A stretch of DNA of 39,014 nucleotides from Spirochaetaceae bacterium. Its GTDB lineage: Bacteria; Spirochaetota; Spirochaetia; DSM-27196; SKKC01. Under the pieces are notes generated by a model that was not told the origin of the DNA, ran no database searches, and saw only the letters and a list, made by a program, of their open reading frames with translations. The position numbers and the translations under genes are program-made. Shown here in pieces: positions 1 to 7,980 of this stretch (its first letter is position 1; every line of letters begins with the position of its first letter). The stretch is from the NCBI GenBank assembly GCA_007694005.1, contig RECN01000060.1, positions 1 to 39,014 of the forward strand, read 5' to 3'.

Positions 1-198
1 CGCCGCGTCGACCGTCATTTTTCAAAGCACGTCGTGCGCAGGACCTTTCCGTCCCGTTTCCCTATCCTGCCCCTGGACCGCATCTGGATTACCCGAAATC
101 TTCGCCGTAGCGCCACACGGGTGCATCGCGACTGGCCTGCCCGGGTCGCCTCGGACCATCTGCCGGTATGGGTCGACGTCGATCTGCTTACGGTTTAA
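1..198 (+). CDS. endonuclease/exonuclease/phosphatase family protein, C-terminal end (5' truncated)
   Basis: The window opens inside this gene; frame 1 runs 65 codons to a TAA at 196-198. The tail contains PSRFPILPLDRIWI followed about 20 residues later by SDHLPV. That pair is the C-terminal signature of the DNase I-like endonuclease/exonuclease/phosphatase fold: the Asp of LDRI, and the SDH motif whose His is the general base in the family. The substrate (nucleic acid, lipid or inositol phosphate) cannot be told from the tail. The gene is convergent with rsgA, with 25 bp between the stop codons. The family call rests on this short tail only. Confidence 0.7.
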   Translation, partial: RRVDRHFSKHVVRRTFPSRFPILPLDRIWITRNLRRSATRVHRDWPARVASDHLPVWVDVDLLTV

Positions 199-223
199 AA
201 CGTCCGTGCGTCGACATACGTCG

Positions 224-1207
224 CTACCGCGGCTTCGACTGCCGGTCCTGAGCTTCGCGGGCAAATCGGTTTACACGCTGCTCGATAAAGGCTGCTTCGG
301 CGCTGAGCTTCTGATACTGCTCGAAGCGTTCGGCCTGCAGTTCCCCGGACTCGATGGCCCGCTGCACGGCGCAACCGGGTTCGTGTTCATGCGTGCAGTT
401 TCGAAACCGGCACCCGGATGCAATGGCAAGGACGTCCTCAAAGGAGTCATCCACGGCCTCGGACTCGCTCCACAGGTGCAGCTCCCGCATCCCCGGCAGA
501 TCAATGACGGCCGTGCCGTCGGGTAAGCTGAAGAGACGCCGGAAGGTCGTCGTGTGCCGGCCTTTGTAATCGTTTCGCACCGCCCCTTCCCTGGCAAGTG
601 CTTCTCCGGCCAGTGCGTTCAGCAGGCTCGATTTACCGACGCCCGAGATGCCAAGCAGACAGATCGTTTCACCTGCCTTCCACTGCTTTCTCAGCTCGGG
701 TATGCCCGCACCGGTACGGGCACTGACCACACATACTGAATGTTCGGGAACGGCCGCTCTGGCGATTTCCAGTATACCGTCGCGGTGTTCCGGTGCAGCA
801 AGGTCGGCCTTGTTGAGTACGACCACAGGTCGCACGTTCCCCGCACGGACGGTGGTGACCAGGCGGGACAGCAGGCCTTCAGTGAAGGCGCGCCCCCCGT
901 CCATGCCGAACACCAGCAGAGCTACATCCACGTGGGCGGCGATGACCTGCGACTCGTCCCTGTCACCGGGGCGTCGACGCTGCAGTATGGCCGTTCGTGG
1001 CAGCGTCTCATGGATGTACACGAGGGCACTGGTATCCTGATCCGGTGCGGCGTCGATCAGAACATAATCGCCGACACAGGGGTAATCGCTGGCTTCCACA
1101 ACCCGGTAGCTGTACGCACCCGATACGCGGGCGTCCAGACGGGTTCCGTCGGCCAGTTCAGCAGTGTAGAAGTGATGATCCTGTGCAACGATGCGGGCTT
1201 TCTGCAT
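224..1207 (-). CDS. rsgA: ribosome small subunit-dependent GTPase A
   Basis: A 327-residue circularly permuted GTPase that acts in late maturation of the 30S ribosomal subunit. An N-terminal OB-like region (about residues 1-75) precedes the G domain. The G motifs come in permuted order: G4 NKAD (132-135), then the P-loop GISGVGKSS (186-194), then G3 DLPG (236-239). A C-terminal zinc knuckle follows, with Cys266, Cys271, His273 and Cys279 in the CTHEHEPGC context. Order, length and zinc ligands all fit RsgA (YjeQ/YloQ). It lies 14 bp downstream of the lipoprotein gene on the same strand and may share its transcript. No strong Shine-Dalgarno is visible before the ATG. Confidence 0.96.
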   Translation of the reverse strand: MQKARIVAQDHHFYTAELADGTRLDARVSGAYSYRVVEASDYPCVGDYVLIDAAPDQDTSALVYIHETLPRTAILQRRRPGDRDESQVIAAHVDVALLVFGMDGGRAFTEGLLSRLVTTVRAGNVRPVVVLNKADLAAPEHRDGILEIARAAVPEHSVCVVSARTGAGIPELRKQWKAGETICLLGISGVGKSSLLNALAGEALAREGAVRNDYKGRHTTTFRRLFSLPDGTAVIDLPGMRELHLWSESEAVDDSFEDVLAIASGCRFRNCTHEHEPGCAVQRAIESGELQAERFEQYQKLSAEAAFIEQRVNRFAREAQDRQSKPR

Positions 1208-1221
1208 GCAGACAGTTGACG

Positions 1222-1812
1222 CTATGGAAAATCGGGAGAAATAGCAATCTCGGCGATCCGTTCGCCATGAACGACCAGCTCAATGTTCATGGTATCCGTC
1301 GGGCTCTCGCCGAACGAATACACGTGGGATGACCCCTGAGAAAAAATCGGGCGTCCGAGCAGATCGAGCACGTCTTCGTGCAGCATACCGACCCGTAGTC
1401 CGTTGTCGATCGCGAGTTCGGGGCTCTTCAGAACGGTCGCCACCATGAGATTCAGTGGCGGCGGCTCAGGCCCCTGCACGTCCTCGGCGTATTCATCATC
1501 ATCAGTCTGATTCTGGCCTTCCACAAAAAAGACGAACTCCACTCCATCGAACACCAGGGTGTATCGACGGTTGTTCTGCTCGTCGCCAACACCGGTCCCC
1601 GACACACGTTCGGTGATTACTTCGATGGGTTCACCCCAGATTGCCGTGATGTCGTCCTGAGTCTGCTGAAAGTCAAAATCATCTGGATACGTAAAGGTAT
1701 GTCGCACCGGAATATCGGCGAGTTGCCGGCTGCCGAGAACCGGGTCGTCTACTGCCTCCTCGACAGGTGTGCAACGCACGAGGAGAGCCACAGCTACGAC
1801 ACAAAAAAAGAA
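1222..1812 (-). CDS. putative lipoprotein with BamE/SmpA-like repeats; start unclear
   Basis: The reading frame passes unbroken from the tRNA-Ala gene into this protein, so any start at the TTG at 1872 would lie inside the tRNA and is not credible as such. The coordinates given cover the frame downstream of the tRNA. The first residues are a hydrophobic stretch ending LLVRC, which resembles a lipobox, but no ATG precedes it. The only plain candidate is a GTG seven codons before the Cys, which would leave a very short signal peptide. The mature part has two weakly similar halves; the second (GMLHEDVLDLLGRP, a Tyr-Ser-Phe strand, then a beta hairpin) resembles the SmpA/OmlA (BamE) fold. Function unknown; probably an outer-envelope lipoprotein. 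It sits 14 bp upstream of rsgA. Confidence 0.6.
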   Translation of the reverse strand, partial: FFFCVVAVALLVRCTPVEEAVDDPVLGSRQLADIPVRHTFTYPDDFDFQQTQDDITAIWGEPIEVITERVSGTGVGDEQNNRRYTLVFDGVEFVFFVEGQNQTDDDEYAEDVQGPEPPPLNLMVATVLKSPELAIDNGLRVGMLHEDVLDLLGRPIFSQGSSHVYSFGESPTDTMNIELVVHGERIAEIAISPDFP

Positions 1813-1813
1813 A

Positions 1814-1887
1814 TGGAGGATAGGGGATTTGAACCCCTGACCTGTTGATTGCGAACCAACCGCTCTAGCCAACTGAGCTAATCCCCC
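1814..1887 (-). tRNA. tRNA-Ala (anticodon CGC)
   Basis: The minus strand folds into a full cloverleaf. Acceptor arm GGGGGAT pairs with ATCCTCC, including the G3:U70 wobble that identifies alanine tRNAs. D arm GCTC/GAGC; anticodon stem GTTGG/TCAAC with loop TTCGCAA, giving anticodon CGC for codon GCG; T arm AGGGG/CCCCT with loop TTCAAAT. The discriminator is A and CCA is not encoded. A T-rich run follows directly, then the lipoprotein frame, with no hairpin terminator between them. Confidence 0.96.
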
Positions 1888-1907
1888 AGCGTTGTTTTCG
1901 GAAAAAC

Positions 1908-1937
1908 ACTATATCGCGGGTGATGCACCGAATGCAA
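1908..1937 (-). promoter_or_regulatory. sigma-70-type promoter of tRNA-Ala
   Basis: Reading the minus strand, TTGCAT (1937-1932) is followed after 18 bp by TATAGT (1913-1908). Transcription would start near 1901, about 14 nt before the mature tRNA 5' end. The lipoprotein and rsgA have no other obvious promoter, so this may serve all three. Confidence 0.6.
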
Positions 1938-2026
1938 GTTATCCGGTGATCATTAATGACGGGCAGTTGAAATCATACGGACGAGCCCCAATAATGAGGT
2001 ATGCGATGTACTGGGGAGGTAGAGCT

Positions 2027-2593
2027 GTGAAGGTACAATGTGTTTCCATCCCGATACCGGATGTATATCTTATAGCGGCAGGAGTGCAGGATGTCCTGAA
2101 CCGTCCAACCAAGACGGATCTTCGGGGCCGGGTGTATCTTCACGCTGATGGCCCCTACACCTACTCCGGTGTCCCGGACTTCGGCGATCGACCGCTCCCG
2201 GTTATCGCGGAGTTCAACCGCCAGATGAACCAGATCGAAGAACTGGAAGCCGAGTCACGGTTTATCCGCTTTCCCGAACACGGGATACGCGTGGAAATCA
2301 AGAACGAGGATGCGCAGGAACCGGAGACACTCAGGGAGTACAATCTGCTCGCACGCATCTACAACCACTTCCGGAAGACACGCGACGTCCCATTCTTTGT
2401 TTCCGACGCGATTATCGGCCACGCCGACCTCGTCGACGTCACGCATTCATCGCATTCGATATGGGCCGAAGACAAGATGTTTCATTGGGTCTTCGCCTCC
2501 GCAACCCTGTACACGCATCCGATTACCGGGGTCCGTAACCGCAACGCGGTACCGCTCTGGGAATGGGAACCGCCACACGGAGTCAGCCTGTGA
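2027..2593 (+). CDS. ASCH-domain (PUA-like) protein
   Basis: A 188-residue protein. The GTG at 2027 is chosen because GGGGAGG lies 7 nt upstream; the open frame continues further 5' but without a ribosome site. Features expected of an ASCH domain (a PUA-like beta-barrel thought to bind RNA) are visible: an N-terminal strand followed by an LIAAG helix, RGRVYLHADG, a central IIGHADLVDV strand, and a C-terminal HWVFASATLYTHPI ending in PLWEWEP. Known family members include RNA-binding and nucleoside-modifying proteins, so an RNA-related role is inferred, not shown. It is 25 bp upstream of the protease-like gene on the same strand. Confidence 0.65.
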   Translation: MKVQCVSIPIPDVYLIAAGVQDVLNRPTKTDLRGRVYLHADGPYTYSGVPDFGDRPLPVIAEFNRQMNQIEELEAESRFIRFPEHGIRVEIKNEDAQEPETLREYNLLARIYNHFRKTRDVPFFVSDAIIGHADLVDVTHSSHSIWAEDKMFHWVFASATLYTHPITGVRNRNAVPLWEWEPPHGVSL

Positions 2594-2618
2594 GTAACAC
2601 GCAACAGGAGCGTACACA

Positions 2619-3284
2619 ATGCTGGAAAAAGTAAGCCTGCGGTTTCGGGGAAGCTGCATGATGTTGATGCAGCGAAGCGGGGATTCGGTCGAGTTCCTCG
2701 GCAGCTGTTTTCTTGTCAGATCATCCGGGTACCTGCTCACCACGGCCCGCGCGGTCGCCACGGATGCCGAACTTCTGGCGGTTCCACCTGAGACCGATGA
2801 TCGGTATCCGTCGCTCACACGCAATGAGGTAGATCCGATTCCGGTCGAAATCGTAGCGGTAGACCGCGAGCACGACATTGCGCTGCTTAAGCTGCAACCT
2901 GACCTCAAGATACAGATGCCCGCAGACATCATCGGTGAACCCGATGAGACACCCCGTGGCGCCGCCCTCATGTCCATAGGCATACCCTTCGGGTACTATC
3001 GCGTGCACACAGTCCTTGCTCCGGGATCGGTGCTTGCCGGACGCGCACGTACGGCAAACGGCAGTCGTCTGCTGATCTTCGATCGTCGCGTACAGTACGG
3101 TGATTCAGGGGGACCGCTTGTCCGTGTTTCTGACGGATCGGTCATCGGAATCGTCGGAGGGCTGTTTGATCCGGAACACTTCGGTGGGGTGCAGGCGCCG
3201 GAAGGTGTACATGTCCACCCGAACTTCTCGTACGCCATATCTATTGAGTACGCATCAGAGCTGATGACAGCACAGGGCATCTGA
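2619..3284 (+). CDS. trypsin-like (S1/HtrA fold) protein lacking the catalytic His
   Basis: 221 residues; AGGAG about 8 nt before the ATG supports the start. The chymotrypsin-fold landmarks are clear: FLVRSSGYLLTTARAV (30-46), where HtrA and trypsin relatives have a T-x-x-H core; HDIALLKL with Asp86; and YGDSGGPLV with Ser163. Asp and Ser of the triad are present, but the residue at the His position is Arg44 (codon CGC at 2748-2750). There is no signal peptide, transmembrane segment or PDZ domain, so it is a single cytoplasmic domain. It is therefore probably an inactive or binding-only relative, although an alternative general base cannot be excluded. Confidence 0.75.
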   Translation: MLEKVSLRFRGSCMMLMQRSGDSVEFLGSCFLVRSSGYLLTTARAVATDAELLAVPPETDDRYPSLTRNEVDPIPVEIVAVDREHDIALLKLQPDLKIQMPADIIGEPDETPRGAALMSIGIPFGYYRVHTVLAPGSVLAGRARTANGSRLLIFDRRVQYGDSGGPLVRVSDGSVIGIVGGLFDPEHFGGVQAPEGVHVHPNFSYAISIEYASELMTAQGI

Positions 3285-3309
3285 CAGCGCAGGGCATCGA
3301 AGGGAAGAC

Positions 3310-6300
3310 TCAGCCTCCCTCGTTACCCGGACCGTCAAGACTCCGACGTATGTTCCTGATGCGGTCGCGCACGCGTTCAGCGAGCTGCCGCAAAGGAACA
3401 TCAGACGCGAGCCCTTCGAGGGCTCCAAACGCTGCCTGTATGCGTTCCGTCGTGAGCGGCTTCCCACCAGGCCCGACCGAGGGGCCTGGGGAGACATCCG
3501 TGTGCAATCCCTTGCGCCCCCGAAGCGCATTTTTAAGCCGTTCAACGCGAAGCGGCATCTCACTCTCGAAATAGGCGTTCGTCTTTTCAGGTGGCAGATA
3601 CTCTGCAAGACCTTCCAGATACTCGAACATGCTGGCCTGCCGTTCCTGCCAGCTTGCTTCGGTCTTCGGTGCTTCAGCCGGCGGACCGGCGGAGGCAGGC
3701 GACGAAGCGGCTGGGGCTGCTGCGTCTGCCTCGGGAGCCGCTTCGGGTTCAGATAGTGGCTCGGAAGCCGCTTCGGACGCGGGCTCAGTGGTCAGAACCG
3801 GCTCCGTCTCGGTATCCGGCGCAGGCTCAGACCAGGGAACGTCTGCGGACTGCTCTTCTTTCCCGGTTTCCTGGGGAGGTTCTTCGTCAGAAAGCTCATC
3901 CAGATCATCGAGTTCACTTATTTCATCGGTCTCGTTGATTTCTTCCAGGTCGTTGAGATCGTCGAGCTCATCGAGAACCGACGCCTCGGGCTCGGGTTCC
4001 AGCTCGGGCTCGGTGTCAGCGTCATCGAGCATAAAGTTGCCGAGTATACCTTCCTCGCCCTCATCCCCGGGCTCGTCTGAAGCGGGTTCGAGGGCGTCTT
4101 CAGACACGGCTTCGCCTTCGGGTTCAACTTCGTCTTCGGGTTCAACTGCGCCTTCGGGTTCAATTTCGTCTTCGGGGTCATCCTCGAAGGCCTGGTCGGG
4201 CGACTGCTCGGGGAAGCCCATGGACAAGTCAAGCTCCGCATCTGCGTCAGGTTCGTCGTCTTCGACCGGCAGCAGATCATCGCTTTCCGGCTCGTCAGTC
4301 GGTTCGTCCTCGAGAGGAAGCGCGTCTGCAGGCGGCTGTTCCGGCTCCGGTGGTGGCACCGGCTTTACCGGCAACTCTTCCGGCGACTGGATCGGCGGCT
4401 GTTGTGGCTGTTGCGGTGGCGGCGGAGGCGGTGGCGAGTACGACTGCTGCTGCGGTTGCGGCGGCGTGGGCGGATACGGAGTCTGAGGAAAGGGCTGCTG
4501 AGGTGGGAAAGGCTGTGGCTGCTGGGGTGGAAACGGCTGCTGGGGCGGCGGCTGGACCGGTTGCGGTGGCTGGGGGCGCTGTGAGCCGCCCTCGTCGCCG
4601 CCCCGGCGATCTCCGTAGTTCGGAAGATCGAGCAACGATGGACCCCGGTCATTTTCCCAGTTCTCATATTCTTCGATGTAGTCTACGGCTTCAGGCTCAA
4701 CCGCGGCCTCGTCCTCATCAACGTCAAAGTCATCCCCAAAATCAAGAAGAGGAATCGACTCCTCATCAAGTTCACCGAGCTCATCAACGGCCAGAGGCTG
4801 TATGCCGGGAACTTCCTCGCGCTCACCACGGGCGAGCTTGCCAAGTGTCTCAAGACTCTTCGCCCAGGCTTCTCCGTGATCCTCTTCAAATGCGGCGACG
4901 GCTTTCTCATAGAGGCTCAGGCTGTCGTTGAGTCGGCTTATATCGTCGGGCCGGGCTCGCTGCCCCTGCAGGCTGACGAGCTGATCGGCGGCGTCAATCG
5001 CCTGCTCGCGCTTTCCGAGCTGCTGATGTGCCCGGGCAATGGCAACGAGAACCCGCTCGTCGTCGGGAGCGCGTTCCTTGAGAACGCTCAGTATTTCGAG
5101 TGCCTTCGTCGGCTCACCGTCGTCAAGTTCAATCTTTGCAAGAAGCAGATCAGCCTCGATTGAGCCGGGAATCTCAGCCCGGTACATCTCAACGTAAGAC
5201 CGTGCCTTATCCGATTTCCCGAGGTCGCGGTAGATCGCTGCAAGCTCAAGCGTATACTGATGCTTCCCGTCACCTTGAGCTTCGATGAAACGGAAACACT
5301 CTTCGGCCTCGGCTGTCCGGTCGGCCTCCAGAAGCAGTCGCCCCAGCAGTTTCACCTGATCGACGTTTTCCGGTTTATGCGCGACCAGATAATCGAGATG
5401 CCTTCCAGCTTCTTCGCGCCGTTTCTGCTTCAGCAGGTGCTCGATCAGACTCAGACGAACCGTATGGTTCTCGGGATACTGTACGGACAGTTCCTGCAAC
5501 TCTTCGGACGCCGCACTTCCGTTTTCGTGGCGCTCGAGTAAGTGACTCATGTTCGAGATCGCATGATCGTAGGTTGGCCTGTTGTTCAGCGCACGTTTGT
5601 AGTATTTCAGAGCGTCGTCGTACTTACCCTGTTCAGCGAGGACGGTGGCACTGTTATTCAGGGCGGTGGCATTCGACGGCTCGAGATCCAGAATTTCAGC
5701 GAAGGTATCAAGCGAGTCATCGAAGCGGTTCAGCCGCTGATATACGATTCCGAGATTGTTGAGGGCGTCCGTCCACCCGGGTTTCTTGGTCAGACTTTCA
5801 CGGTACTCGTCCGAAGCCTCTTCGAGCTCTCCGAGGGACTCGTAAACGAGTCCGAGGTTGTAGTGCAGTTTCGGATGATTCGCGTCGACCTGCAGTCCCG
5901 CCCGGAGGGTCTTCAGGGCTTCCTTCGACTCACCGTTCTGATGCAGCAGCGTCCCGAGGTTGTTGTAGGCAAGCGCGAAACCGGGCGCAAGCTCTATCGC
6001 CTTCTCATATGCGGCCTTCGCATCATCGATGTTTCCAAGACTCTTATGAATATTGCCGAGGTTGTAGTAGACGTCGCTTCGATTGGGCCTCAGCGCGAGC
6101 GCCTCTTCGACGGACGCGAGGGCCTGTGCATACTCTCCGGTCTGTCGGTACGCAACACCAAGGTTGTTGTGAGCTTCAACGTTGTCAGGTTCAATCTCGA
6201 CCGCTTTCCGGAAACTCCGCACCGCCCGGTCGTAGCGCCCCGCCGAGCTGTGAACCGAGCCCATCAGCAGGTGCACCGCGGCTCTGCCCGGCAGTTCTCG

Positions 6301-6420
6301 CGTCAGACGCAGGGCGAGCTCACCCGCCTGCTCGACATCTCCGATCTTCAGTGCTTTCGCAGCGCGATCAAACTGCCGCTTGAGTTCTTCCTGCCGTTTT
6401 TTAATTTGCTGCCTGGTCAC
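3310..6420 (-). CDS. large TPR-repeat protein with acidic, Pro/Gln-rich linker
   Basis: 1036 residues starting at a GTG. Residues 1 to about 500 are tandem tetratricopeptide repeats (recurring NNLGxxY/YNLGxxY and AxxxYxKAIEL patterns), a protein-protein interaction scaffold. Residues about 555-600 are strongly acidic. About 625-720 is a Pro/Gln-rich stretch, and about 720-930 is Glu/Asp/Ser/Pro-rich with short EPExx repeats; these parts are probably disordered. A folded C-terminal tail (about 955-1036) has several predicted helices and ends in a basic segment. No signal peptide is seen. It lies 33 bp downstream of the LamG/FN3 gene and is probably cotranscribed. No specific function can be assigned. 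Confidence 0.8.
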   Translation of the reverse strand: MTRQQIKKRQEELKRQFDRAAKALKIGDVEQAGELALRLTRELPGRAAVHLLMGSVHSSAGRYDRAVRSFRKAVEIEPDNVEAHNNLGVAYRQTGEYAQALASVEEALALRPNRSDVYYNLGNIHKSLGNIDDAKAAYEKAIELAPGFALAYNNLGTLLHQNGESKEALKTLRAGLQVDANHPKLHYNLGLVYESLGELEEASDEYRESLTKKPGWTDALNNLGIVYQRLNRFDDSLDTFAEILDLEPSNATALNNSATVLAEQGKYDDALKYYKRALNNRPTYDHAISNMSHLLERHENGSAASEELQELSVQYPENHTVRLSLIEHLLKQKRREEAGRHLDYLVAHKPENVDQVKLLGRLLLEADRTAEAEECFRFIEAQGDGKHQYTLELAAIYRDLGKSDKARSYVEMYRAEIPGSIEADLLLAKIELDDGEPTKALEILSVLKERAPDDERVLVAIARAHQQLGKREQAIDAADQLVSLQGQRARPDDISRLNDSLSLYEKAVAAFEEDHGEAWAKSLETLGKLARGEREEVPGIQPLAVDELGELDEESIPLLDFGDDFDVDEDEAAVEPEAVDYIEEYENWENDRGPSLLDLPNYGDRRGGDEGGSQRPQPPQPVQPPPQQPFPPQQPQPFPPQQPFPQTPYPPTPPQPQQQSYSPPPPPPPQQPQQPPIQSPEELPVKPVPPPEPEQPPADALPLEDEPTDEPESDDLLPVEDDEPDADAELDLSMGFPEQSPDQAFEDDPEDEIEPEGAVEPEDEVEPEGEAVSEDALEPASDEPGDEGEEGILGNFMLDDADTEPELEPEPEASVLDELDDLNDLEEINETDEISELDDLDELSDEEPPQETGKEEQSADVPWSEPAPDTETEPVLTTEPASEAASEPLSEPEAAPEADAAAPAASSPASAGPPAEAPKTEASWQERQASMFEYLEGLAEYLPPEKTNAYFESEMPLRVERLKNALRGRKGLHTDVSPGPSVGPGGKPLTTERIQAAFGALEGLASDVPLRQLAERVRDRIRNIRRSLDGPGNEGG
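4110..4181 (+). repeat. four tandem 18-bp coding repeats
   Basis: Four successive 18-bp units (4110, 4128, 4146 and 4164) share the core TTCGGGTTCAA with small changes. On the minus strand they encode the EPExxx hexapeptides of the TPR protein's acidic linker. The repeat is in frame, so unit gain or loss would change linker length only. Confidence 0.75.
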
Positions 6421-6453
6421 TGTACTACAACCTGCCTTATACCATAGTCAATA

Positions 6454-7965
6454 TCACGGGTTTGGTCTCACTTCTACTTCACGACTAAACATTCCATCCC
6501 GTGTATCAGTCCTATCGCGCGCGACGATCGTAAAAAAGTACATCCGGCCGTTGCTCAGTCCAGTCAACTCGAACTCGGTCAGGTAGTCAACCGAAATCGG
6601 GCTCCGTCCCTGGTCCGCATCTTCCCCGAAGTACTGCCCCGGCCTGTTTCCGTAGAATATGTCGTATCCAACGACCGAATCGCCGGGTGCGTGATCCCAG
6701 CGCAGCGTGACAGAACCGTCACCCGCCTCACCTCTGACCGCCGAGGGCGGTGCCGGTGGGCGGCTTGGCAGATATCGTATGTGAACTCTGTCCAGAACCG
6801 GGCTTTCTTCCCCCGGTCCGTCGGCGAAGAACTCGGCCCGCAGCTGTATGTATCGCCCCTCATCGCGCAGAGAAGTCTGGTCGCTGCTTTCAAGGGTCCT
6901 CCACGAAGACCCGTTCAGGGAGGCGAGCGAGTCGAACACCCGGTACGACACCGCGATGTCGGCACCGTGCGGTAATCGGCGTTCCACCTCTATCCCGACG
7001 AGCTGACTTCCCTCGCGTCCGAGATCAAAAGGCTCCGTGAGCAGAACGCCTGAACCGATGTCGTACCGGGTCAGGGCTGGATCGGTCACGTAGCGCTCTT
7101 CGACGCGAAGGCTGTCGAGAATGCCCGAAAACCCGCGCCCAAGATACACGTTCCCGGATCCGCTTCCGGCAGCCGGTATCCGCACCGTCGAACCCGAGCT
7201 CCGATCTTCGGTGGCGTAGGTAATTGCATCCGGGCTGCCGTCAACGAGATACGTGAGAGCTCCTGTCTGTGGGTCAAATCGAAGCTGGTGATGAGCCACC
7301 CGACCCGGCGTAACCGCCTGAGCTCCCTCGACACGGACGGTAAAGGGTTCAAGATCGGGAAGAATGAACAGATTCTCGAACTCCCAGACGAGACGGCGGC
7401 GTTCGAAAAACACCCGGACGGACTGAGTAAGCACCTCTCCGTCGATAACGAGGGTTCCATTCCAGGCAAGTATTTCGCTTCCATCATTCGGACGGACCGG
7501 CTGCATCAGAAACTCAATGCTGAACGCGTCCCAGACCCGCCCCGTGTGAAACAGGGCTCCCGGGCCGGAAACGAGCGTTATACCATTACCACCGGCCCTG
7601 AAACGCAGGGCAGCGTCTCCTCGCAATGCCTGGTCGGTCGTGATATCGGCGTCCATCGATCGAATCTGGTAGCGCCCGGCACTATCGACGACGTTTCCGC
7701 CGCTGTCGATTACCGGGAGCAGATCCGTTTCGGGCCCGGCTTCATACGACTGTTCAGCGAGCTTGAATGACTGGTGGCCGCGTCGACCCTCGGTTACCGT
7801 CAGGTTATCCGTCTGTCGCAGCTGGCTCCAGCCGAATTCGCCTCCAAGACCCGTATGGCTTTCCAGACCGGGAATCGCCGACAGGGGGAGTGTCACAGCA
7901 CTCATGAGAAGAATCAGGTATGTGGCCAGCCGGCGAATTTCTTTTCCGGGCATAAGCGTGTACAT
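6454..7965 (-). CDS. exported LamG-like / fibronectin type III protein
   Basis: 503 residues. The N-terminus (MPGKEIRR, then a hydrophobic stretch ending PLSAIPG) is a signal peptide; either ATG 7965 or the ATG four codons later could start it. Residues about 90-300 look like a concanavalin/LamG-type beta-sandwich: AFSIEFLMQPV, GTLVIDGE, HHQLRFDPQTGALTYLVDG and VYLGRGFSGILDSLRVEERY. Residues about 405-500 form a fibronectin III domain (PPAPPSAVRGEAGDGSVTLRW ... GYDIFYG ... LTGLSNGRMYFFTIVARD). The architecture suggests a periplasmic or surface protein that binds carbohydrate or protein. It is divergent from uvrC with only 15 bp between starts, and it precedes the TPR gene. Confidence 0.78.
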   Translation of the reverse strand: MYTLMPGKEIRRLATYLILLMSAVTLPLSAIPGLESHTGLGGEFGWSQLRQTDNLTVTEGRRGHQSFKLAEQSYEAGPETDLLPVIDSGGNVVDSAGRYQIRSMDADITTDQALRGDAALRFRAGGNGITLVSGPGALFHTGRVWDAFSIEFLMQPVRPNDGSEILAWNGTLVIDGEVLTQSVRVFFERRRLVWEFENLFILPDLEPFTVRVEGAQAVTPGRVAHHQLRFDPQTGALTYLVDGSPDAITYATEDRSSGSTVRIPAAGSGSGNVYLGRGFSGILDSLRVEERYVTDPALTRYDIGSGVLLTEPFDLGREGSQLVGIEVERRLPHGADIAVSYRVFDSLASLNGSSWRTLESSDQTSLRDEGRYIQLRAEFFADGPGEESPVLDRVHIRYLPSRPPAPPSAVRGEAGDGSVTLRWDHAPGDSVVGYDIFYGNRPGQYFGEDADQGRSPISVDYLTEFELTGLSNGRMYFFTIVARDRTDTRDGMFSREVEVRPNP

Positions 7966-7980
7966 TCACTATCGGCAGGA

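Noticed and set aside
1813-1872. TTG at 1872 as the lipoprotein start
   Set aside because: It lies in the D loop of tRNA-Ala; the encoded peptide is a translation of tRNA sequence.
3629-4486. Long Ser/Gly-rich plus-strand ORF opposite the TPR gene
   Set aside because: It is the antisense of a Glu/Pro-rich low-complexity coding region, has no ribosome site and no recognisable domain.
4390-4600. Repetitive CTG/GGC-rich stretch as a possible CRISPR or microsatellite element
   Set aside because: The repeats are in-frame Pro/Gln codons of the TPR protein with no constant repeat-spacer pattern.
5542-6447. 301-codon plus-strand ORF opposite the TPR repeats
   Set aside because: Mirror of repetitive TPR codons in G+C-rich DNA; the minus strand has clear TPR motifs.
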